From assembly GCF_019649055.1 (NCBI RefSeq), contig NW_026570239.1:1302001-1366000 (forward strand): DNA of 64,000 bases, given 5' to 3'. A program made the position numbers and the translations under genes. The notes under the pieces are model-generated. The model saw only the letters and a list, made by a program, of their open reading frames with translations, was not told the DNA's origin and did no database searches. Shown here one piece after another: positions 36,976 through 46,750 of the stretch (the stretch's first letter is position 1; each line of letters opens with the position of its first letter). Source of the stretch: Paramacrobiotus metropolitanus. Taxonomy: Eukaryota > Tardigrada > Eutardigrada > Parachela > Macrobiotidae.

Positions 36976-37170
36976 TTATTTTTTGTCCGTTTGTGCGCTC
37001 CGCATTGGCCGCTGTACAGGATTGCGCCTGTTCCTGTTGTAACGTTTTTCTTAACCTATGTGCCAATGTGTTTCCTAATGGAATCTACTGAGTAGTCATT
37101 TTTTTCGATACGTAATGATACCCCTGTAATAAGCGGCCTAGCTCGCTTGTGGAATAAAACTAGTTGTAAA
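36976..37170 (+). repeat. Duplicated 3' flank of the TBC-TLDc gene (copy 3, right part)
   Basis: 'gtccgtttgtgcgctccgcattggccgctgtacagga' continues the block interrupted at 34131 and matches 1100-1240 and 23790-23950. Confidence 0.75.
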
Positions 37171-38969
37171 ATTAATTATTAATTACGCTGTTTCTAATAA
37201 AAAAATATTTAATATAATAATTAAAAGTAAATAAAAACGTCCCGACAGAAGCTAAAAAATCGGTTTATTGGAAACAAACTAATTAGGATGTCGAAGGGAA
37301 ACAATCATAAGAAAAACGTTGGAACAGATAAATGTTCAAAATACCGACAATGATAACAGGTAATCAGCGAACATGCAGGACGTCGCAAATGTTGAACTAG
37401 TAAAATCGTCCATTCTGAAATACCCAAAATCGAATGAGTCGATAATGTCGTGTTTGGGCAAATTTGCGGCACGCGGAAGCAAAAAATCATTTTCCGTTAT
37501 GCATTTCTTCAGTTATCAGGCAAACGCGATGAATGCACCATTTTTTTGTGTGGTATGTCTACGGTAGTAAATTAAACCGGGAAGGCGTGGACGGACAAAA
37601 TTCTTTGTGACCAAACAAAACCTTTTTTTCTACTTCTTTGTTAGTAACCACGTCAGACGCAAACAATCGTACGGATGTGCGAGTATAAAGCAATACCTTG
37701 CATGATATCAATTAACACAGAGAAAAGATGGCTAAAGACAAAAGAATCATAGTTTGGCTCAAGTGTTGTGGAACACTGTCGTCATTTCATCGATGGTTGT
37801 TAGGTTTACGCCGTTAAACTCCGCCACGATCCACGTGTTGCCAACACGATTGGGGACATAATATCTCGCCCACAGATTCTTACCACGATACAGTTCGACC
37901 ACTGAAAGGGAATCAGCCAAGAGTCTGCTCTGTTCTATCTTGCGGTGATACCAATCGTACACGCTGATGCGGTACGTGCCAGGCAGTTGCTTCTTGATGA
38001 CGGTACTGTCGGCCCACACTCCAGCATAGTCGTTATGAATAAGCCCGTCCGTGCTCAGTCTCGATCCCAGACAGTCCACACGTGTGCGCTGTTGGGTGTC
38101 TTGCACAGGCCCTTCGACTACCAGCTCCATATATCCCATCCTAACATTAAAGAGAATTATCCGAATGTCGTCGTAAGACATGTCAGGCATCAGTGACTGA
38201 ACGGCGTGTATGCTGCCTCCGCCCCAAATGACGACCGGGAAAGATTTCGGTATGTATCCAGTCACGCTGACAGTTGCCGTGTAATATCCCACTGGCAGAC
38301 TTTCGCTCCATTCACCATATTCGTTCGTTGTGGTGGCCACGAGAATAGGCCCGGAAACAATGTTCAGGCCGGAACGGATGTTGACAGTTACCAAAGGCGC
38401 AACAGTTTCATCGCCATGGCTGTCAAATCGCATGTATTAGAGATATCCCCAGCCTGTCCCGTTTCCGGTCAATTTTTTGTTGATCCACAACAAGGGCTCC
38501 ATTGTAATCTTACCGTCCAGCTTGAGATCGCGATGGAACTTTTGCAGAATAATCGGAAAGAATCCAGGAATCTCGAAAGTAATGGTGTAGGCCTTCACCG
38601 GTAAGGACAACATAAATTCTCCGAAAGCATTCGTTGTTGCAGTTTGACTGTCAAACAGCAGATCGTTTACATCTCTCAGAGTAGCATACACCGTTGCGTT
38701 ATTGATTGACTCAGAAGTCTGAGCATTCCTGGATAGCCAGGTGGCTGTTGTTCTTCGGTCTGCAAGCAATCAGTTGGATTTTGCTAAAAACCAAACCGGA
38801 AAACTCATCGCAATAACTTGTAGTTAATTTGCTTCCAAATCCCAGTTACTCTGCTGGATCAGTGTTGACAAACTGTGACCGCCAGATGAACCTGCATCAC
38901 TGTCAGGTCCGGCCGCTGCCCGCCCCCAACCGGGCATCGTGCACGTTACAAAGAACACGGACCACCATG

Positions 38970-39330
38970 TGCGAATTTGCCGTACACAAAACTCTGCGGC
39001 GCCAGTTCATCTAGCAGGCACAGTACGCTGCCCCATACTTACAACCACACGAAAATGAACCGGTCTTATCTGCCTCGCATGACGGCATCTGCGACACTTT
39101 CGCCACCAGCTGGTGCAACGTATCAAGTAGTTCGCATTCGGGGTTAGTACGCTGGCCAGATCAGTGGCGGCAGCAGTGCGAGAGTGACGGCTTTTTCTGT
39201 CCGCCGGCAGGTGTGGAATTTCGTAGCAAGGGCACGATAATCATTGCCATACCAATGCTGGCCACCCTGTGTTCCAGTTTCATAGAGCTCTGTCTAATAG
39301 CATTTCCGCACGACGTCCTCCAGTGACGTC
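38970..39330 (-). other. Exon-like block upstream of an astacin last exon
   Basis: Minus-strand reading shows LYETGTQGGQHWYGNDYRALATKFHTCRR (39310-39220), a stop, then in another frame LLDTLHQLVAKVSQMPSCEADKTGSFSCGC followed by GTAAGT. The second part has a relative at 2895-2970. It does not match astacin, TBC-TLDc or the Cys-rich family. It may be relic exons of an additional gene in the module. Confidence 0.3.
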
Positions 39331-39417
39331 ACTGCAAGCCGTATGGATGCTGTGTCGGTGGGGACTTCACTGATCCCTCATTTTGTCCCAGTGGCGAGCG
39401 CAGCAATCTGCCTACTA

Positions 39418-39541
39418 ACCAGGGCACAATTTCCGGGTCCAAATTCAGAAAACTCTCATCTTTTCCAGAAAATTATGCTACCCTGGCATAATTAAAAAAA
39501 ATAATTTCATCTGCTGAGGTCCAAAGGGCGTGGCCAAACAA
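39418..39541. repeat. ~120-bp inverted repeat, left member
   Basis: 'agggcacaatttccgggtcc ... aaagggcgtggccaaaca' is the reverse complement (about 75-80% by eye) of 44466-44590. A third, more diverged member lies at 52690-52813. The pair encloses 5 kb with the foldback and LINE-2. The outer CAGGGCAC end looks hAT-like, but I see no matching 8-bp flanks. Confidence 0.7.
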
Positions 39542-39789
39542 GTTACGTAAATAGAGTACTCAGTACACCACATAATACTAAATACAGTTAGCATTCTCTG
39601 GTGCAGCATTTGTGCCAGCTGTTCTCTTAATGATAATAAAATAATCAGAAAATTCTAATCTTGTGTACGTAGAATAGTAGCACACCGTTATAATATGCTT
39701 TAAATAAATTTATGTGGGAAGGCTAGGTCGACGCACGTCAAAACCTATTGGAAATTGCTGCTCAGTGAGGTACGAGTACTGCAACAAAA

Positions 39790-40540
39790 GATTACATCTT
39801 ACAGGGGTAGTAGTACGTAGTTCGTGTTACCGGTACTGGTAGTGGTACTATGCAGTTTGCACTGTTACTGGTAGTGGCACTGGTTGTGTTAGCGGTGCCA
39901 TGCAATGGTACTGGTAATTGTACTGGTAGCCATTACGATACGGTACGTATGCCGGTAGTAGCCGTATGCTGGTAGTGGCATCAGCAGTCAGCACTCGCAA
40001 CGATGTTTAAAGTGCCGATGTTAAAAGTATTGTTGTTACGAAGCGCGTGTCACTTGTTATCTATTGTACGTAAAAGTCACTGCTGTGTTCAAATTGTTTT
40101 ATGTTGCTCTCACTTCGGTAAATCGATTACAGTTGTCACTAACTACCTAACGCACTTTTTGAACTGTACTAGGAAATGGAAAAAGTCTTTTTTAACTTCT
40201 CTATTCAGAGCCAGTATTGTGGTACTGATACTGTACTATGCAAATCATTTTTATGTGTTTATTTAAATTAAATAATAACGTGACTCTGCGTCGAAAAACT
40301 TATACTGTGTTTCAGCAGTATCGGAACAAAGCAATAGTCAAAACGCTTTGACCATTGACGGTTTTATCCATTAAGACGTCATGCTATGCCGATAATACTA
40401 CCGGCATACGTATCGTAATTGCTACCACTACCAGTACTAGTACCATAACATGGTATCACTAACACAACCCGTAACAATATTGTACCAGTACCAGTAACAT
40501 GAACTAGTACTACATGTAACCCCTATCACGGAGTAAATAC
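39790..40540. mobile_element. ~750-bp foldback element with ~180-bp arms
   Basis: The left arm (39790-39975) and right arm (40370-40540) are inverted copies built of 'ggtactggtagtggtac'-type units: 'acgatacg-tacgtatgccggtagta' on the left against 'tactaccggcatacgtatcgta' on the right. The ~390-bp middle carries an 87-codon ORF of no recognisable content. Long, internally repetitive arms are typical of foldback transposons. Confidence 0.75.
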
Positions 40541-40707
40541 TGCCAGAGTGCCAATGCCACTGTATGCATTTTGCAGATCCCTTTGTATCACCTTCTTCCC
40601 TCAAACTCGTGAAATACGAAATGAAGTACGAGGCAAGTGTCCCTTAAATTATGTAATAGACGCGTTATTCACATTATCATAGGTTAAAAGCAAAATTACG
40701 CAGTTCA

Positions 40708-43700
40708 TCATTTCAACACATAATACACTTCGTCAAGTCTCTTACCGATACAAAACGTTTCCTGAACACAAGCAGCGTTGCCTTGCATTAAAGCAATACT
40801 AATTCTCTGCTTAAGAAACTGAGTGGACCGTTTCTCCTGTGTCTTCACAAAAAGCATCTTACCGAGTGTAGACATCTTACATTTCGATTCTTTACCCCAC
40901 ACACCCATTGTTTCAAAAACCAAAGCAGAGAAATTAAAATTATCGCGTAAATATCCGTGCTTATGGTTTTTCTTCGCCTCCGCCATGGTGGCGGCAGCGC
41001 CGGCTTCCTGGGATGTTTTGGCGATGTAGCTGGTAGCCATGGTATCCGTGCAGGTGACATCCCACACCCAGGATTTTCCTTGGCTGAAGGGAACTGAGGT
41101 CATGCCATCCGGCCTTTTCTGGGTATCGCGGTAAAGGCCTGGTGGCTCGAGAACGGAAGGGATACTGGCTGACCCACAGGCGCGATGAATCACATCTCTG
41201 ATTTCGTTATGACGGGAAATTTTCGCTTTCAGACGCTTGCATCCTAATCCGTGATATCCCCATTTGTCAACATTGCTGCCGCATTTGCACCGGTGTTCGA
41301 TGCATACTGGGGCACCGATGCGCTGCGCAATGGATATCCTAACTTCCGTATTTGACAACATAGTGCCGAGGCTTGCCACTGGGACTGCATTAAGCCACAA
41401 CCCAGACTCAGGCTGGGACACAGCTAGCAGCCGGGCTTTCTGGTTAACAGAATCGGTTTGGCGAAAAACTGCTTCTTTCTGGTGAAGAACCACCGGGATG
41501 TCCCAAGCACGCTGCGAAGCACGCCAATCTTCATCAGGGAGTTCCGCGGGCCCCATTGATTTCCAAGCTTGTTCCGCACATGTTGTATATGCTTCGGTGT
41601 ACAGGTCAGTCATGTGTGGCACCAGCGAGCGCACCGAATTGACCGAGGCAAGGAATGCCGGAGCTGCTAGACGTTCGGTGCGCCTGATGCCCAAACCGCC
41701 CACCCGGACCGGTAAGGACGCTTGTTCCCAGATTTCGTCAGTAATGCTCACGTTGGTAATTTTTTCCAGACGGTTGCGTACAGCAGAATCGAACTTCGTA
41801 AGGATTTCCGGAAAACTGAAGGCGTCACTAGCTCGTAGAAGGTGCATCAGTTTAGGAACGGACAGGCAGTTCTTCAGGAGAAAGAGTGCCTGATGGGATG
41901 GCAAAAGGGGCAAACGAGATATCATCTTGTTTACCATACCGACTTTCTCTTCCAACAGTGGGCCGACCGATTCACGTGTGATCCCTGCACCAAGGAGGAT
42001 GACGGCTTGCTCGGTGAGACGCTTCATGCTTGGGTAACGCTGGACGAAAGCTGCTTCGGTCTGCGCGCGCTGTTTCGGGCTTCCTCCACAGATGTAAAAC
42101 TCACATTTTTCTTCGTTGAGTTGCAGTCCCACTTCAGCTGACATTGCCCGAACCGTGTCGACGTCTTCGCACACTACATCGAACTCTCCTCCGAAAGTAA
42201 CATCATCAAGAAATGAAACTTTTAATGTGGATTTCAGAGCTTTTGATATGGGCAGCGTAACGAGGCTGTAGAGCAGGGGTGCTGACGGGTCGCCCTGATG
42301 AAGTCCTTCTTCGGATTGGATAATATGCTCCCCGAAAGCCAAAGAAGTTGGCTTACCGTAGCCCTGATTAAAAAACTGGAAATATTCTGGCATTTCGGTT
42401 TTAACCATCTCTAGGATTTTATGCCGATAAGCACAATTAAAGGCGTTCGCGAAATCCAACTTAACAAGTACACGGCATTCACCGTTCTGACTAATAAACA
42501 TGCGCGTAGCGTGTACGGCAGCCTCGGCTCCCTCTTTCACACCGAATCCAACTTGAAATGGAAACAGCTTTTCTACCATACGCTCTTTCACTCTGCGACA
42601 AATGATTTTTGATGCGATGCGGCGGATCGTATTACCGACAGCAATGGGGCGAATTCCGCCGTTCGGTTTTTGAAGTCCAGTAAGCGTAGCGCCATACAGG
42701 GAGGGAAGGATTTCCTCAGGTACATCCCCCGAGATCATCTTCGTCACGGCACCTGCAAGTGCTGAGCAAAGTCTTTTTTCGTGCTCGTTCGTTCCGTGTC
42801 CTATCAGTAGTGATGTGCTACTACAGCTTCCTGCTACTTTACTTAATATTTACTAATCTTCCAAAAATTTTACTTATTATTACTTACTATTAACTTCGAA
42901 ATTTTTCAAATACTTACTATTCCCATTTTCCCAACCAATTACTTACTAATTATACTAAATAAATTATTTAATTTTTAATTCAATGTTATTTTCATATTTG
43001 GGACGCTTATGCATTTCATGAAGAAATAAAAAATAATAGACTTTACTCTATGCAAATCTAAGGTGTTAAAGCAAAATCTAGCATCTCAGCTGGACTGCAC
43101 ATTTGGCTTGCCAGGCTGCTGCTACATTGCAGTGTTTCACATCCGTATACTTAATTTTACGAGTACGTAACGTAACCGCAGTTTCGGGTTGGCGGTACGT
43201 TGCGTTTACGTGAACAGCAATACCACCGTCTGTTAAGGCACTCACTTTAGTATGCAACATGGTTAACGATAAACCTGCCCCAGTACAGCAATGAGTCTAA
43301 TCGCTAAAATTCGATTAGCAAATGATTATTAGTATATAACTTTTATTTAGCGAAAGCCAAAATCTTACTATTTACTTACTATTTACTATTGTAGCTGAAT
43401 ATTTATTACTTTTACTAATTTTGTATGGAAAACTTTACTGTTTACTACACATTTAATTTTAGGGAAGCTTTTACTAATTAAATAGCATTTATTTAGTTTT
43501 ATTTAGTAGCACATCACTGCCTATCAGGTCTTTTACGTGTTGAGGGCGCATACCAAACAGACCTCCTGAGGATCCGTGTGGGAAAGACCGGACGGCGTCG
43601 AGTATTTCATCAGCGGTAACGTCAGAGATCAAGAATTGTGCTTGGGGCTTGTCAACCGGTGTCGCATGGGCACACGCCCGAGGATGCTTCTCCTGCAACA

Positions 43701-44328
43701 ACAGCGCCGATTCTGGGGTTGGGCGAATAACATTATCCGTCGAGCATAAGGCTTTAACTGCGGCTGAGATAGCACAGTCCTGGAACTTGCTATTTACTCT
43801 TCGTGCAATGGCTTCGTTAGGGTTGGATGCAGCCTGGAGGGGACGGTTGTGGAGAACGGGAGCCGCGCCACCGCCAGTGAGATTTAGACGTAGGGCAGCG
43901 GTAACAGATAACTCCGTTTTCTCTGCTGGTAGGCGAAATATTTCAAACGCAAAGGTGCTTAGCTTCGTCCATGCCACAGGTGTGTTGTCTGTACAGCATT
44001 CGCTAAGCACCGTGCACAAATCATTAGCAATGGAGGTTCGTAACGCTCGGGGAACCCGGGGAGCCAACGGAGTAGCAGCACGGAGCTTTGCCAGTGTTTG
44101 AGCCTGGTTTTCGCACAACACAGTGGCGGGGATCGCAGATTTTGTTGTAGGGAGGATGTTTCGTTCTTTACTTGCTTGGGTTTTCAGACAAGTCGATTTG
44201 TTGCGATGTAGATCCAGACGGGTGAAGAGCTCTCCGCAGTCTGGGCAGGCAACTGGCTGTTTCACTGACTGGGATCGTGTAGAAGCCAGGGTTGCGCTCG
44301 AAGAGGGAGAAACGATGTTAGTCTCCAT
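40708..44328 (-). mobile_element. RLE-type LINE (LINE-2), ORF intact except for a hAT insertion
   Basis: The N-terminal piece 44328-43520 has a C2H2-like finger (CPDCGELFTRLDLHRNKSTC). It ends at GMRPQHVKDLIG, where a 712-bp element is inserted. The second piece runs 42799-40708. Omitting the insert and one 8-bp target copy leaves a continuous frame of 966 codons. The second piece has GGIRPIAVG, VKLDFANAFN, EEGLHQGDPSAPL and SFLDDVTFGG. It ends in a zinc knuckle (CKCGSNVDKWGYHGLGC) and the R-P-D ... W-D-V-T-C nuclease motif. It is the same family as 16843-19718 but a distinct lineage. It lies within intron 4 of an astacin gene in the same orientation. Confidence 0.92.
42808..43519. mobile_element. 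712-bp hAT-like non-autonomous element in LINE-2
   Basis: Terminal inverted repeats: left TAGTGATGTGCTACTA, right (reverse complement) CAGTGATGTGCTACTA. It is flanked by an exact 8-bp duplication CCTATCAG at 42800-42807 and 43520-43527. The interior is AT-rich with many 'ttactatttactta' motifs near both ends and no transposase. The reading frame of the host LINE is restored in its absence, proving it is a later insertion. Confidence 0.94.
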
Positions 44329-44465
44329 AAATCAGCAGAGGAAATATCAGCAGAGAAATGAAGTATTTTAAGCGTTTAACGGACGTAAATTTGGCAAAAG
44401 CTGAGATTTCTCTGAAGTATTATTACCACGTAAACTGCATTGTAACAGTATGTAGTAATATGTAA

Positions 44466-44590
44466 TTTGTTTGGCCACGCCCTTTGAGCCACAGCAGATG
44501 AAAATATTTTTTTATTATTCCAGATTGGTATATTACTTTTCTGCAAAAGACGAGATTTTTCCGAATGTGGACCCGGAAATTGTGCCCTTG
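44466..44590. repeat. ~120-bp inverted repeat, right member
   Basis: Partner of 39418-39541. It starts 'tgtttggccacgccctttga' and ends 'ggacccggaaattgtgccct'. It lies 138 bp beyond the LINE-2 start codon, so it may be outside the LINE and belong to an older element into which the LINE inserted. Confidence 0.7.
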
Positions 44591-45125
44591 TAAGTTGTGT
44601 CGAATTAGACCAGGGACTCGGGGTGTGCGTTTTCACTTGTGTGCCTACAAGTTTAGGTAACATGCAAGCCATACAAGTGCTGCCACTTTTAGATGGGCCA
44701 AATTGGCAGATTTGCTGGGTATGGGTGCACGCGACCGCTTAGTCTTAAAATGTAGTACCATGATATGTGAACCAAATTTTTAACGAATATAAAATGTTAC
44801 GATAGTATGAATAATATGCCCTAGAGCAGATCCTTGTTTACAGTGAAAGTGCTTACATCATGCATTTCCCCAAACCGCCTTAAGCGTCAGAAGTGTAGAA
44901 CGCTAGAAGCGTAATCACATGCATGCATTGTCGTCTCCTGTACACCGTTTGCTATATAAGAGTTTCTCTTTCACTGGTGCAAAACCATTCTACCGCTGAG
45001 CAATACATGGAATAAAGGCTTACGCAAACCACCGTGTATCAAAAACTTAGAAATTTTGATTTAATAGCGTTCAGCGTTCATTTTGCCAATACATATCTGT
45101 CCTGAAAGTTACACCAGTGGCTCAC
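44591..45125. other. Remaining astacin intron 4 sequence
   Basis: No repeats or genes recognised. It belongs to the long intron between astacin exons 4 and 5 (minus strand). It contains 'ctatataagag' at 44950, which I would not call a promoter without a gene. Confidence 0.4.
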
Positions 45126-46568
45126 CTTCGTTACGAGTGTCAAGAGGAACAACTGCAGCAGCCTTCTGGATGCAGTTGTAAGCTGCCTTCACCCTGGCCA
45201 CATCTGACTGGCTGAGGCCGTACATCCAACGCGGCGGTGTGCTCGCTTTGGAAGCAATAGCCGGTTTGTCGGGGCTTTTGGATAACTCGGGACCGTAATG
45301 CAGCAGCGACTCAACGTCGTATGGAAGGCCGAAGGTGGCCATCTGAGGCATTTTCCGGAAGTTTCCTTCGTGGATGTCGGTCACCATGTTGCTGGGCACT
45401 ATGTTGATGTAGTCGTCCCGATCCGGGCAACTGTGTTCGTGGAGGAATCCCAGCGCGTGCATCAACTCGTGCTGGATTGTGCCCGGTGACAAACAGCGAG
45501 AATGCAGTTTGATTTTGGTGGGATGACCCATAATGCGCCCAGTGTCCGCTTTGCATCTGTTAAACAATGCTTGCTCGAGAAAGTTCAAAAAAGGTACAAT
45601 GCAATTGCGACGATGGTTACACTGGCGTGAATCCCGTGTGATGCTGGATCAGAATGTATTCTTGCTGGGTTGGAGTGCGCTTTTTGAATGATACGCAGCC
45701 GCTGACTCGCCATTCCAGAGTTCTGATCGCACTTTCAATAAGAGCTATTTGTTCGGCGCCTAAAAGTTATAAGAAAATAACATCTCTACTTTAACCATAT
45801 TACGGAAATAAAGAATTCAAGATTTCGAAACTGATAGTCATCGCCGTCGCTCTTTGCTTACGGTAGAACCACGATGTAATGGAGTACTTTGCGCATGTTG
45901 GATAACATGTGGTAAAAAGGTTATATTGCCCCGAACGGAGTCCTAATGAAAAGTTTAGAACTATTATGCAGAATAATAAGCTCGAGAACTTTTGGCTGCT
46001 AAATTTTGGAAAGGCATTCTAAGTTTTTTCGAGCAGCTAACGCAGAATACGAAGGAAATTTGTTCGGCGATTTGCAGTCCAGAATATAAGAAACGCGGCG
46101 GCGAAGGTGTTTCTTGTATACACGGTAACAATGTTGCTTTTATTTTAGGTTATGTTTACAAGTTCCGCGCTTACTGAACCCTGCCAGTTCGTAAGGAATT
46201 TGTTGTCCGTTGTTGGGCCAGTAGCCGCTCGGTGCAAGATAGCCCGTTGCCGGAATGAAACTATCGAACCCGGTGCCGTCGTCGTCATCGTCCCACATGG
46301 TATCGTTTAGCAGCAGAAGTTTGTCATCTGCATCAAAAATTCACCGAAAAACTTCGAAGCGCGAACTAAATGTCGCACGAGGAATCAAAAATGCTTTACC
46401 AGACGGAGACGATAATGTTCCGGCAATCCTCAACAGCGCCGAAATAAGCAGAACAAGTGGAGAATGCATTCCTCTACCTTGAAGTACTTAAAACAGTCGT
46501 TGCGTACACTGCTGCGCAAACAGGCTTGTACACCTGTCTTCTGTCTCAGCGTAAACAGAAAGAGAAAA

Positions 46569-46750
46569 ATCCGGCGGAAGCTTGGTAAAGCGTTCACAAG
46601 AGCAGTTTCCAAATTTACGCTATTTTTAGTTCGCGGTAGTACTGATTCAGAAATGAAGCGTCATAATACTTTCTCACGACAGTTAACAGTGTCGGCCGCA
46701 CCAAAATGAAATGCCGGTACAGCAGCGATATAATCGAGAGCAGCTAACAA
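46569..46750 (-). promoter_or_regulatory. Conserved upstream block of the minus-strand astacin gene
   Basis: Counterpart of 27490-27660: ordered 'gattatatcg', 'gtgcggccgacactgttaactgtcgtg', 'ccgcgaacta', 'aaactgctcttg', and 'ctctttctgttt' nearer the start codon. These are shared by the two genes that also share exon structure. Confidence 0.5.

Larger units (their letters stand above)
37759..46469 (-). pseudogene. Astacin gene, 5 exons, one nonsense codon, 6.4-kb transposon-filled intron
   Basis: Exons (minus): 46469-46400, 46327-46175, 45759-45621, 45556-45126, 38759-37759. They have the same phases as the 609-aa gene and sum to 1794 nt. The first three exon lengths are identical (70, 153, 139). 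All donors and acceptors are GT-AG. It has a signal peptide (MHSPLVLLISALLRIAG), [12 protein letters not shown] and SLLHYG with Leu at the Met-turn. Arg-to-Cys in the HEHxxPDRD stretch and a 33-nt shorter exon 4 are distinctive. The only break is TAA at 38439-38437 (codon ~372) inside the C-terminal exon, in place of an Arg codon. A truncated but catalytically complete protein is conceivable. Intron 4 (45125-38760) contains LINE-2, a hAT MITE and a foldback. Confidence 0.82.

Noticed and set aside
46201-46215. Second copy of the LTR start (tgttgggcc)
   Set aside because: The match is astacin exon 2 coding sequence on the minus strand and is coincidental.
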